Assembly (NCBI GenBank): GCA_934402055.1
Contig: CAKRTC010000008.1
Location: 3,640 to 67,639, forward strand
Source: an uncultured Lachnospiraceae bacterium
GTDB lineage: Bacteria; Bacillota; Clostridia; Lachnospirales; Lachnospiraceae
Length of the DNA: 64,000 nucleotides
Direction of reading: 5' to 3'
Program-made: the position numbers and the translations under genes
The notes under the pieces: generated by a model
What the model saw: only the letters and a program-made list of their open reading frames with translations
The model's database searches: none
What the model was told of the DNA's origin: nothing
Part shown: in pieces, positions 34,969 to 43,397 of the stretch
Layout of the letters: each line of letters opens with the position of its first letter
Numbering within the stretch: position 1 is the stretch's first letter

Positions 34969-35772
34969 TCACCTGTCTTCGATACCGCTCAGATCCAAAT
35001 GATCAAAGTCGGCATCGCTGTTGACCTCGACCTCTATATCGGAGTTCATATCCTCCTGATTCACACTTATCTGTCCCATGCGTATAAGCTCCAGCACAGC
35101 CAGAAACGAAACCACGACTTCTGTTTTGTCCGAGCCTTCCTCAAGCATCTGTCTGAAGGAAAATCGCCTGTGCTTCTTGGCATATCCGACCATACCTTTA
35201 AGGCATCCTGCAAGCGATACCCTGTGCTTCTTAATGACTCCGAAAAATTCCTGTCTCTCGGTATCCTCTGCCGCATTCATACGGCTGAGTACTTTCATGT
35301 ACACCTGTCTGAGCGTATCTCCTGATACCCCTTTAAGCAGATCATCAAGATCCACGGGCGGCACATAGGACTTAAGCTCCTCCGGAAGCTCCGCATCCCT
35401 GTAACAGCAGCGTTCCGCATAATCCTCATAAAACCTGAGTTCATGTGCTATAAACTTATAGCGCTTATACTCAAGCAATCTTGCTGTGAGCTCAGCCCTC
35501 GGATCCTCCTCGTCCTCTGTCTCCTCATGATCTTCCTTAGGCAGAAGCATCTTTGCCTTAATATCCAGCAGTATAGATGCCATCACAAGGAAATCCGACA
35601 TCACATCAAGATCCTTTTCCTCCATAGCATCTATGTAGCGGAAATACTGCTCGGTAAGTCTTACTATCGGTATATCATATATATCGATCTTATCCTTCTC
35701 GATGAGCTTGAGCAGCAGGTCAAGCGGCCCGTCAAAATTCAATTGTTCAAGCTTGTACTTAGGTTCTTCCAT
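34969..35772 (-). CDS. scpA: Segregation and condensation protein A (kleisin)
   Basis: A 267-residue kleisin. The N-terminus KLEQLNFDGPLDLLLKLIEKD and DFLVMASILLDIKAKMLLP are typical; an acidic linker (EDHEETEDEEDP) follows; the C-terminal winged helix ends near VVVSFLAVLELIRMGQI. It bridges SMC heads. The start lies inside the end of the phosphoesterase gene (14-base overlap), so translation is probably coupled. Confidence 0.95.
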   Translation of the reverse strand: MEEPKYKLEQLNFDGPLDLLLKLIEKDKIDIYDIPIVRLTEQYFRYIDAMEEKDLDVMSDFLVMASILLDIKAKMLLPKEDHEETEDEEDPRAELTARLLEYKRYKFIAHELRFYEDYAERCCYRDAELPEELKSYVPPVDLDDLLKGVSGDTLRQVYMKVLSRMNAAEDTERQEFFGVIKKHRVSLAGCLKGMVGYAKKHRRFSFRQMLEEGSDKTEVVVSFLAVLELIRMGQISVNQEDMNSDIEVEVNSDADFDHLDLSGIEDR

Positions 35773-36763
35773 GTAAATGTCGATCTTCGTTATATATATC
35801 TATGATGCTTAATTCAGGCAGATCATTCAGTCTTATATTAAAGGTATGAGTGCCGAGCCCTCTGTTAACGAGCATACTTGCATTCTTCACGCAGTGTACT
35901 CCGGAACAAAAACGGTTGAAAAACTGAAGCTGCGGAGTCATCAGTCCTCTGCCGTCCGGAAGCCTTATCGTACCTCCGTGAAAATGTCCCGACAACACAA
36001 GATCCGCTCCCCATGCGGCAGCCTCATCAAGATACATAGGGCTGTGTATAAGCAATATATTAAAGTGTCTCTTATCCGGATATCCAAGCTTTGAAGGCAG
36101 ATATTTCTCAGGCATATACTGCTTGCCGCTGAGAGATAATCTCTTCTTGAAATAGTCCCAGTCAAGGCTCACTCCGTATATATCTATGTTCTTGCAAGAC
36201 GTCTTGCCGTCGGTGAGAAAAACTATCCCGGCTGCTTCAAGCTTATCTTTGTATTCCTTATACAGCTCCGGAAATCTCTCTCTGAATCGCTTTTCGTGAT
36301 TACCCTCCGCATATAGGACAGGATATCTTCCCGCAAGCCCGGTAAGCAGCTCGCACTGTCGTCCTGTCACCGGCGGTTTATTACTCTCCTTAATGACACT
36401 GACAATGTCTCCACCGAGTAGCAACAGATCGGGATGAGCCGCTTCAAGCGCATTGATAAGCTTCGCCGAACGCTCATTGTCATTAAGATAATCATGAACA
36501 TCGGATATAAACGCAAGCCTTAAACAACGGTCCGATCCGCAGCTTGTCTCATTACCGACAGCATAAGCCCGCTCTGCTTTGGAAGCGTCGGCCTCCTTCT
36601 TGCAGAGCTTTCCATCGGTATCTGTAACGGCCCTCAGTTTTTCATAAATACCGCAGCGATAATACTCTGTTTTTAATTGACGCCGTTCCCATTCGCTCCT
36701 TAATATCGACAGTACTAAAACTGCCGCAGCGATGACAACGGCGCACACAATTAACATATCCAT
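35759..36763 (-). CDS. Membrane-anchored metallophosphoesterase
   Basis: A 334-residue protein with an N-terminal membrane helix (MLIVCAVVIAAAVLVLSIL) and a calcineurin-like domain. Metal-binding motifs: FISDVHD, LLLGGDIV, AEGNHE, then LLIHSPMY and LSGHFHGG. The family removes phosphate from lipids (UDP-diacylglucosamine-type), nucleotides or proteins; the substrate is not evident. Start: the ATG at 36763, two bases after the last base of tRNA-Arg(CCG) and without a ribosome binding site; the frame open to 36940 would translate the tRNA and is rejected. A second in-frame ATG lies at 36757. Confidence 0.85.
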   Translation of the reverse strand: MDMLIVCAVVIAAAVLVLSILRSEWERRQLKTEYYRCGIYEKLRAVTDTDGKLCKKEADASKAERAYAVGNETSCGSDRCLRLAFISDVHDYLNDNERSAKLINALEAAHPDLLLLGGDIVSVIKESNKPPVTGRQCELLTGLAGRYPVLYAEGNHEKRFRERFPELYKEYKDKLEAAGIVFLTDGKTSCKNIDIYGVSLDWDYFKKRLSLSGKQYMPEKYLPSKLGYPDKRHFNILLIHSPMYLDEAAAWGADLVLSGHFHGGTIRLPDGRGLMTPQLQFFNRFCSGVHCVKNASMLVNRGLGTHTFNIRLNDLPELSIIDIYNEDRHLHGRT

Positions 36764-36765
36764 AG

Positions 36766-36837
36766 TGTTCCCAAGCGGAATCGAACCGCTATCTACAGCT
36801 CCGGAGGCTATCGTTTTATCCATTAAACTATGAGAAC
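36766..36837 (-). tRNA. tRNA-Arg (anticodon CCG)
   Basis: 72 bases with acceptor GTTCTCA/TGGGAAC (one T-G pair), discriminator A, anticodon loop CTCCGGA (anticodon CCG, reading CGG) and T-arm AGCGG-TTCGATT-CCGCT. CCA is not encoded. It is transcribed from the consensus promoter at 36905-36933 together with the downstream phosphoesterase and scpAB. Confidence 0.95.
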
Positions 36838-36904
36838 AAAGCCGGTGAACACATGCAAAATCCGCCTGCTGTAAGCGTTTTATGCATACCTCACAAACGT
36901 GTAG

Positions 36905-36933
36905 ATTATACTGTAAATCATAAACAGTGTCAA
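36905..36933 (-). promoter_or_regulatory. Full-consensus promoter for tRNA-Arg(CCG) and downstream genes
   Basis: Minus strand TTGACA (36928-36933), exactly 17 bases, TATAAT (36905-36910): a perfect sigma-A promoter. Start near 36898 leaves a leader of about 60 bases before the tRNA. Confidence 0.9.
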
Positions 36934-36957
36934 ACCACAACGACTACCTCAGAAGAA

Positions 36958-37050
36958 AGAATGTTACTTGGCACACGCGCGCCGAGCGACTCCGCTTGCA
37001 GCATCTTTTTTCCTTTTCACGAGTGAAGATCTAAGAACTTTTGTTGGCGG
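36958..37050 (+). repeat. Dispersed intergenic repeat, copy B
   Basis: AGAATGTTACTTGGCA, then CGCCGAGCGACTCCGCTTGC and CCTTTTCACGAGTG, aligned with copies A and C. It lies between tpiA and the tRNA-Arg promoter. No ORF. Confidence 0.55.
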
Positions 37051-37084
37051 TATACATGGCACAATTTCCTACGAGACGAAAAAT

Positions 37085-37157
37085 CCCCATGATATCCGAT
37101 GCACACATTCATGCCAAGCTGCTGCCGGGCTCAAGGTGAAGCTTAAATATCATGGGG
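37085..37157. terminator. Long inverted repeat after tpiA, likely terminator
   Basis: CCCCATGATAT (37085-37095) pairs perfectly with ATATCATGGGG (37147-37157) around a 51-base loop that can fold further. Minus-strand tail ATTTTTCG; plus-strand tail TTTATTTTTA. Confidence 0.65.
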
Positions 37158-37164
37158 TTTATTT

Positions 37165-37914
37165 TTACTTATCGTAATTTACTATCTTGCCGAAATCAGT
37201 CTTAAGCGATGCGCCTCCGATGAGTCCTCCGTCGATATCAGGCTGTGTGAGAAGCTCCGCAGCATTGCCTGCATTCATGGAACCGCCGTAAAGTATGCGT
37301 ATCCTGTCTGCCGTTGTCTCATCATAGAGCTCAGCAAGGAATCTGCGGATATCTCTGCAGACCTCCTCAGCCTGCTCGCTTGTAGCAGTCTTGCCTGTGC
37401 CTATTGCCCATATAGGCTCATAAGCAACAACGACCTTTGCGGCATCCTCTGCACTTACTGCATCAAAGCCTGCCTTGATCTGTGATCTGATCCATGTAAA
37501 GGTCTCTCCGGACTCTCTCTGCTCAAGCGATTCTCCGCAGCACATAATAGGTACAAGCCCGTGCAAAAGAGCCTTATTAAGCTTTTTGTTTACATCTGCA
37601 TCTGTCTCATGAAAATATCCTCTTCTCTCGGAATGTCCCATGATAACATATTTTACGCCTGCATCTGTAAGCATTGCCGCAGATATCTCGCCCGTGTATG
37701 CCCCGCTCTCTTCAAAGTACAGATTCTGAGCTCCTATGGCTACATTTGTACCTTTGACAGCTTCAACAGCCGGAACGATATCTATGGCAGGTACGCAATA
37801 GCACACATCCACCGAATCATTCACTACAAGCTCCTTAAGCTCGGCAATAAGCTTCTTTGCCTCACTCGGAGTCTTATTCATCTTCCAGTTTCCCGCAATT
37901 AACTTCTTTCGCAT
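37165..37914 (-). CDS. tpiA: Triosephosphate isomerase
   Basis: A 249-residue TIM barrel. GNWKMN with the catalytic Lys, GHSERR with the catalytic His, the AYEPIWAIGTGK loop with the catalytic Glu, and RILYGGSMNAGNA for phosphate binding are all present. It interconverts dihydroxyacetone phosphate and glyceraldehyde 3-phosphate in glycolysis. It follows pgk by 7 bases. Confidence 0.97.
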   Translation of the reverse strand: MRKKLIAGNWKMNKTPSEAKKLIAELKELVVNDSVDVCYCVPAIDIVPAVEAVKGTNVAIGAQNLYFEESGAYTGEISAAMLTDAGVKYVIMGHSERRGYFHETDADVNKKLNKALLHGLVPIMCCGESLEQRESGETFTWIRSQIKAGFDAVSAEDAAKVVVAYEPIWAIGTGKTATSEQAEEVCRDIRRFLAELYDETTADRIRILYGGSMNAGNAAELLTQPDIDGGLIGGASLKTDFGKIVNYDK

Positions 37915-37921
37915 TTTAAAA

Positions 37922-39133
37922 TCATTTCTCCTGTATAACAGCTACTCCCGGCAGTTCCTTGCCCTCAAGATATTCAAGAGATGCACCGCCTCCCGTGGAT
38001 ACGTGGGTCATCTTGTCCGCAAAACCCAGCTTCTTGACGGCAGCCACCGAGTCACCTCCGCCGACTATGGTAACGGCATCTGCAGATGCAAGTGCCTTGG
38101 CAATAGCAAAAGTTCCTTCCGCAAGCTTAGGATTCTCGAACACTCCCATCGGTCCGTTCCATACTATGGTCTTTGCCGATTTGAGTGCCTCTGTAAAGAT
38201 CTCAACGGTCTTCGGTCCTATATCAAGTCCCATCTCTGACTCGCCGATCTTATCAGCATCCACATATCTGATATCAAGCTCGGCATCTATAGGATCAGGG
38301 AAATTATCGGCAACTGCTGTATCTACAGGAAGCAAAAGCTTCTTGCCAAGCAGCTCTGCCTTCTTGATCATATCGGCACAATACTCTATCTTGCTTTCAT
38401 CCACGAGTGACTTGCCTGTGGAAAATCCCTTTGCCTTGAGGAAGGTATATGCCATACCTCCTCCTACTATGAGCACATCACATTTCTCAAGCAGATTGGA
38501 TATTACCGCAAGCTTATCCGCGATCTTTGCTCCTCCGAGTACTGCTACGAAAGGTCTTGCCGGATCTTCTACCGCATTGCCGAGATACTCTATCTCCTTA
38601 AGCATGAGATAGCCTACAGCATTATCCTTTATATAATCGGCAACACCGGCGGTCGAGCAGTGAGCTCTGTGTGCCGTACCGAAGGCATCATTTACATAAA
38701 CATCACAAAGTGACGCAAGCTCCTTTGAGAAGGTATCGACATTCTTCTCCTCCTCGGGTCTGAAACGGGTATTCTCAAGCAGGACCACATCCCCGTCCTT
38801 CATAGCCGCAACTGCTTCCTTTGCATGCTCTCCGACAATCTCACGGTCGGCTGCAAATCTCACATCCTTGCCAAGCAGCTCCGAAAGTCTAATCGCAACC
38901 GGTGCCAGACTGAGCTCCGGCTTATATGTTCCCTTAGGTTTGCCGAGGTGTGAGCACAATATCACTCTTCCGCCTCCGTTAATAAGCTTACGGATCGTCG
39001 GAAGTGCCGCAGTTATACGGCTGTCATCCGTGATAGCCCCGTCCTTTAACGGTACATTGAAATCGCATCTTACAAGGACTCTCTTGCCTCGTACATCGAT
39101 ATCATCAATCGTTTTCTTATTAAGCTTTGCCAT
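37922..39133 (-). CDS. pgk: Phosphoglycerate kinase
   Basis: A 403-residue glycolytic kinase making ATP from 1,3-bisphosphoglycerate. RCDFNVPL, SHLGKPKG, LLENTRFRPEE, the hinge region VNDAFGTAHRAH and the nucleotide loop GGGDSVAAV are visible. The ATG at 39133 has GGGAG 7 bases upstream; the longer start at 39154 is rejected. A hairpin-rich leader precedes it. Confidence 0.97.
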   Translation of the reverse strand: MAKLNKKTIDDIDVRGKRVLVRCDFNVPLKDGAITDDSRITAALPTIRKLINGGGRVILCSHLGKPKGTYKPELSLAPVAIRLSELLGKDVRFAADREIVGEHAKEAVAAMKDGDVVLLENTRFRPEEEKNVDTFSKELASLCDVYVNDAFGTAHRAHCSTAGVADYIKDNAVGYLMLKEIEYLGNAVEDPARPFVAVLGGAKIADKLAVISNLLEKCDVLIVGGGMAYTFLKAKGFSTGKSLVDESKIEYCADMIKKAELLGKKLLLPVDTAVADNFPDPIDAELDIRYVDADKIGESEMGLDIGPKTVEIFTEALKSAKTIVWNGPMGVFENPKLAEGTFAIAKALASADAVTIVGGGDSVAAVKKLGFADKMTHVSTGGGASLEYLEGKELPGVAVIQEK

Positions 39134-39147
39134 GATCCATCTCCCCT

Positions 39148-39217
39148 GATGCATTCCTTTTGATGCATCTGCCGTAAATCGGCAACTATGGCTGCCGCAC
39201 GAAGCTGTGCGTGCAGC
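39148..39217 (-). promoter_or_regulatory. Three successive hairpins in the pgk leader
   Basis: GATGCAT/ATGCATC (39148-39169), TGCCG/CGGCA (39170-39184) and GCTGC-C-GCAC/GTGC-GT-GCAGC (39191-39217) follow one another between the rdgB stop and the pgk ribosome binding site. None has a T-run, so processing or attenuation is more likely than termination. Confidence 0.45.
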
Positions 39218-39229
39218 AGCATTAACAGT

Positions 39230-39859
39230 TTACTGCTTCATGCTTATAATACCACAATTAAGCAAGATGTCTCTCATCTTTCTCAAGACTTTTCCTCTGT
39301 GAGATATGGCATTTTTTTCTTCCTCACTGAGTTCGCCGCTTGTTTTGCCGAATTCAGGCAGATAGAATATCGGATCGTAGCCGAAACCTTCTGCGCCTCT
39401 TGATTCACGGCTTATGGCTCCCGGCATATCATCCTCCGCATCATAGAGCCTGCCTTCTTCATCAATAGCTGATATATGGCATACGAAGGCTGCTCCTCTC
39501 TTGTCATCCGGAACATCCTCAAGCTGCTTCAAAATGGCAGCATTCTTGATCTTATAGTCCGTGTCGTGTCCCATAAAACGTGCCGAATGAACTCCGGGCT
39601 CTCCTCCGAGAGCGTCTATGCACAGTCCGCTGTCATCTGCCATGATCAGAGTATTGTGCATCTCGTGTCTGCCATTAAGTATGTCAAAGATCTCTCTCAC
39701 CTTGATGCGTGCGTTTTCCTCAAAAGTCTCTCCGTCTTCCTCTGCCTCGGACTTTAATCCGAGTTCCTTGAGAGACAGTACCTCGGCATCAACATCCGCA
39801 AGTATGTCTCTGATCTCACGCATCTTGCCTGCATTGCCGGTGGCAAATACTATCCTCAT
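39230..39859 (-). CDS. rdgB: XTP/dITP diphosphatase (RdgB/HAM1)
   Basis: A 209-residue Ham1-family pyrophosphatase that removes ITP and XTP. FATGNAGKMREI (nucleotide base end), DDSGLCIDALGGEPGVHSARF and GYDPIFYLPEFGKTSGELS are the family motifs; the end SHRGKVLRKM is typical. It starts 3 bases after the methyltransferase gene stops. Confidence 0.95.
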   Translation of the reverse strand: MRIVFATGNAGKMREIRDILADVDAEVLSLKELGLKSEAEEDGETFEENARIKVREIFDILNGRHEMHNTLIMADDSGLCIDALGGEPGVHSARFMGHDTDYKIKNAAILKQLEDVPDDKRGAAFVCHISAIDEEGRLYDAEDDMPGAISRESRGAEGFGYDPIFYLPEFGKTSGELSEEEKNAISHRGKVLRKMRDILLNCGIISMKQ

Positions 39860-39862
39860 ATA

Positions 39863-41056
39863 TCATGCGTCCTTTCTCTTCGGCGGCTTTGCACCGATAT
39901 AAGAATAAAAATAGGTCTTCATCATTCCGTTGTATATCTTACGGTTCTTATCAGCCTTGCGTCCTATATATTTTTCAGCATCCTCATATGCCGTTATGCA
40001 ATACATGCTCCAGTCATCAAGCCCTCTGAAGCTCTCTCCGAGTGCTCTGTATATAGGAGGCATATCCTCTTTTTCCTCAAGACGTTCTCCGTACGGCGGA
40101 TTGGTAATAATAAATCCGTACTTCTTCGGATGACGAAGCTCGGCAACATCTCTCTGCTGGAAATGAATAAGCTCCGATACTCCGGCAAGCTCGGCATTGT
40201 CTCTTGCCGCCTTGATTGCCTCATTGTCTATATCGTAGCCTTGTATATCAACGGAACCGATCAGGGAATCACTGTCTCCCTTAAGTGCTCTTAAGCCTTC
40301 CGCCTTCATATCCCTTGCCTCGTCATAGGCATCATACCAAAGCTGCTTAGGTATGATATTGCCCCATGCGGTTGCGGCGAAATTTCTCTCCATGCCCGGA
40401 GCGATATTTGCAGCCATCATAGCCGCCTCTATACAAAAGGTTCCCGAACCGCAGAAAGGATCGACAAGTATCCTGTCCTTATTCCATGGCGTAAGCATGA
40501 TAAGTGCCGAAGCAAGTGTCTCGGTGATAGGCGCCTTGACGGTATTCTTACGATAACCTCTCTTGTGCAGGCTCTCGCCGCTGGTATCTATGCCTATGCT
40601 TATTACATCCTTATATGCGGACACTCTGAGTGCATAGGAAGCGCCGTCCATAGGAAGTCTCTCGCCTTCTCTTCCGTAAGCCTTCTGCAGACGCTTTACC
40701 ACAGCTTTCTGTATTATGGTCTGGAAGTCCCTCGGGGAAAAGAGCTTGGATTTGACCGATGTTGCCTTGGCCACCCATACTCTTCCGTTCCATGGAATAT
40801 AATCCTCCCAGTTCACCGCATAGCAGGCCTCAAAAAGTTCGTCCCAGGTATACGCCTTGAATTCACATGTCTTAAGCAATATACGCTCTGTTGTCCTCAT
40901 AAAAATATTGGACCTGCATATGGCACGCTCGTCCCCGACGAAAACCACCTTTCCGTCGGAGACTTCACGTATCTCATATCCAAGTCCTGTAATTTCTCTC
41001 TTTGTACATGCCTCAAGGCCGAAATGGCACGGGGCAATAAGCTCAAATCTCACCAT
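39863..41056 (-). CDS. THUMP-domain 23S rRNA (guanine-N2)-methyltransferase, RlmL type
   Basis: A 397-residue RNA methyltransferase. The N-terminal 160 residues form a ferredoxin-like plus THUMP RNA-binding domain; the C-terminal Rossmann domain has motif I LVDPFCGSGTFCIEAA and catalytic motif IV FIITNPPYGERL. Firmicutes members of this YpsC/RlmL group are thought to modify 23S rRNA. It overlaps the DUF1700 gene end by 7 bases. Confidence 0.9.
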   Translation of the reverse strand: MVRFELIAPCHFGLEACTKREITGLGYEIREVSDGKVVFVGDERAICRSNIFMRTTERILLKTCEFKAYTWDELFEACYAVNWEDYIPWNGRVWVAKATSVKSKLFSPRDFQTIIQKAVVKRLQKAYGREGERLPMDGASYALRVSAYKDVISIGIDTSGESLHKRGYRKNTVKAPITETLASALIMLTPWNKDRILVDPFCGSGTFCIEAAMMAANIAPGMERNFAATAWGNIIPKQLWYDAYDEARDMKAEGLRALKGDSDSLIGSVDIQGYDIDNEAIKAARDNAELAGVSELIHFQQRDVAELRHPKKYGFIITNPPYGERLEEKEDMPPIYRALGESFRGLDDWSMYCITAYEDAEKYIGRKADKNRKIYNGMMKTYFYSYIGAKPPKRKDA

Positions 41057-41607
41057 CGTCCTCCGGTAGTTCTGTTAAGCAGCCATATGATAAGAAATAC
41101 TATACATATCGGTGCAAGTATAGGGCTGAGTATATGCAGTATCGCACCAAAAACAGCAAACAATGCTATCATGACAAGCATGGCTGTCAGGCATCCGAAC
41201 TGATATACATGCATGCCGTTGTTTCCGGCACGCTCTTCTCTCCTGTCATCAGCGGCTGCTCCGTCTTCGGTAAATGTGCTGCCGGATCCGGCTGTACTGC
41301 CACCATAGGCAGAGCCGCTGTCATATCCGTTTCTCGCTCTGCCGTTGGATGCAATATTCTCACCGAAATCAAGGTCGTCATCGGTGCCCGGAATTCCGTC
41401 CGGTCCGCTCTTAGCCGCATCTATGATGCTGCGCGCTATAAGCTGGGGATCTCCGAGCTCATCGATAACATCCGTGATCCTTCTGCCCGATGAAACCTCC
41501 CTGTCGATATAATCGGCATAGAAATCAAGTTTCTCTGCGACTATCGACTGAGGAAGCTCATAAGACATGTATTCATTTAATTTGTTAAGAAATTCTCTTT
41601 TATTCAT
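41050..41607 (-). CDS. DUF1700/HAAS-domain membrane protein
   Basis: A 185-residue protein. Residues 1-75 (KREFLNKLNEYMSYELPQSI, YADYIDRE, VIDELGDPQLIARSII) are the HAAS/DUF1700 helical domain. A low-complexity Gly/Ser/Ala linker follows, and the C-terminal 50 residues form two membrane helices. In other Firmicutes such proteins partner with PadR-type regulators; none is nearby. The ATG at 41607 has GGAG 4 bases upstream and overlaps the aspS stop by 8 bases. Confidence 0.8.
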   Translation of the reverse strand: MNKREFLNKLNEYMSYELPQSIVAEKLDFYADYIDREVSSGRRITDVIDELGDPQLIARSIIDAAKSGPDGIPGTDDDLDFGENIASNGRARNGYDSGSAYGGSTAGSGSTFTEDGAAADDRREERAGNNGMHVYQFGCLTAMLVMIALFAVFGAILHILSPILAPICIVFLIIWLLNRTTGGRW

Positions 41608-43396
41608 TTTTCTCCACAACGGCGATTCCGAGATCATCAAGCTGCTTGGTGTCTACTACAGACGGTGCTCCCATCATTGCGTCGGAAGCATCCTTAAGCT
41701 TAGGGAATGCCATTACGTCTCTGATACTGTCGGCACCTGCCATCCACATAGCAACTCTGTCCATTCCGTATGCAAGTCCTGCGTGAGGCGGTACTCCGTA
41801 CTTGAATGCCTCAAGAAGGAACCCGAACTGACTGTTGGCCTGCTCCGGAGTAAATCCGAGTACCTCAAGCATCTTCTCCTGAATATCTGCCTGATGTATA
41901 CGAACGCTTCCTCCGCCGATTTCTGTACCGTTAAGCACGATATCATATGCCTTTGCACGAACTCTGCCTGGATCCGAATCGATATACTGCCAGTCCTCAT
42001 CCATAGGCATGGTGAAAGGATGATGCATGGCTGTAAATCTATGCTCCTCATCGCTCCACTCTAATAACGGGAACTCTGTTACCCAGAGGAACTTCCATGC
42101 TGTTTTATCGATGAGATCAAGCTGCTTTCCGAGCTCAAGTCTTACATTACCGAGTACATTTCTGACAATATTAAGCTTATCTGCTGCAAATACGATCAGA
42201 TCGCCCTTCTCTGCTCCCATAGCCGCTATTATAGCTTCAAGCTCTTCCGGCTTAAGGAATTTTGCAAAGGAGCTCTTATGGCTTCCGTCCTCTGCCGCAT
42301 TTACGCAGATATATGCAAGTCCCTTTCCTCCGAAAAGCTTGGCAACGTCTGTAAGTGCATCTATCTTCTTACGAGGCATATGTCCCTGTCCCGGAACTCT
42401 TATTCCTCTGATGACTCCGCCTGCCTCGGCAGCGCCCTTAAATACGGCAAAATCTGTCTTGCCTGCAATATCTGTCACATCCTGTATCTTGAGGTCGAAA
42501 CGAAGATCCGGCTTATCCGAGCCGTATACATCCATGGCCTCCTTCCAGGTCATGCGTCTTATCGGAAGCTCTACATCAACATCTATAACTTCCTTGAATA
42601 CACGCTTTAAAAGTCCCTCATTGACCTCGATAACCGTATCTACATCCGCAAAGGAAAGCTCCATATCGATCTGAGTGAACTCAGGCTGACGATCTGCTCT
42701 CAAGTCCTCGTCTCTGTAGCAGCGGGCAAGCTGGAAATATCTGTCGAAGCCGGATACCATAAGCAGCTGCTTAAGAAGCTGAGGTGACTGCGGAAGCGCA
42801 TAAAACTCACCCTGATGAACTCTTGACGGAACAAGATAGTCTCTTGCTCCCTCCGGTGTGGATTTGATGAAGGTAGGTGTCTCTATCTCAAGAAATCCCT
42901 GCTCATCCATGTATTTTCTGACACTGATCGCAAGCTTTGAGCGGAGTGCTATATTACGCTGAAGCGGAGTACGTCTTAAATCAAGATATCTGTACTTAAG
43001 TCTGAGTTCCTCTCTTGTATTGGTCTCATCCTCTATCTGGAAAGGCAATACCGCCGACTCACTTAAGATGCGAAGCTGTTTTGCCTCAATCTCGATGGCA
43101 CCTGTTGCGATGTTGGTGTTGGCATCGTTTCCACGGCTTCTTACCTCACCGGTAACTGCAACACAGTACTCGTTATGAAGTGTACCTGCCTTGGCGAATA
43201 CCTCGCTTCCGCATATATCCTCCTCGAATATCGCCTGAATAACTCCGCTTCTGTCTCTGACATCTGTGAACACAAGTCCGCCCTTATTTCTGGACTTCTG
43301 TACCCATCCCATGACCGTAACGGTCTTGCCTATATCTGCCGATGAAAATTCCGCACATCTTGCGGTCCTTTTGAGACCCTGCATGCTCTCTGCCAT
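41600..43396 (-). CDS. aspS: Aspartyl-tRNA synthetase
   Basis: A 598-residue class IIb synthetase of the bacterial type. N-terminal OB fold (VMGWVQKSRNKGGLVFTDVR), motif 2 RCYRDEDLRADRQPEFTQID, a GAD insertion (about 300-420) and motif 3 GLAYGMDRVAMWM. It charges tRNA-Asp; whether it also charges tRNA-Asn cannot be read here. One base separates it from hisS. Confidence 0.97.
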   Translation of the reverse strand: MAESMQGLKRTARCAEFSSADIGKTVTVMGWVQKSRNKGGLVFTDVRDRSGVIQAIFEEDICGSEVFAKAGTLHNEYCVAVTGEVRSRGNDANTNIATGAIEIEAKQLRILSESAVLPFQIEDETNTREELRLKYRYLDLRRTPLQRNIALRSKLAISVRKYMDEQGFLEIETPTFIKSTPEGARDYLVPSRVHQGEFYALPQSPQLLKQLLMVSGFDRYFQLARCYRDEDLRADRQPEFTQIDMELSFADVDTVIEVNEGLLKRVFKEVIDVDVELPIRRMTWKEAMDVYGSDKPDLRFDLKIQDVTDIAGKTDFAVFKGAAEAGGVIRGIRVPGQGHMPRKKIDALTDVAKLFGGKGLAYICVNAAEDGSHKSSFAKFLKPEELEAIIAAMGAEKGDLIVFAADKLNIVRNVLGNVRLELGKQLDLIDKTAWKFLWVTEFPLLEWSDEEHRFTAMHHPFTMPMDEDWQYIDSDPGRVRAKAYDIVLNGTEIGGGSVRIHQADIQEKMLEVLGFTPEQANSQFGFLLEAFKYGVPPHAGLAYGMDRVAMWMAGADSIRDVMAFPKLKDASDAMMGAPSVVDTKQLDDLGIAVVEKNE

Positions 43397-43397
43397 C

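Noticed and set aside
36764..36940. N-terminal extension of the phosphoesterase reading frame to 36940
   Set aside because: It would translate the tRNA-Arg(CCG) gene, and the true N-terminal membrane helix begins right after the ATG at 36763.
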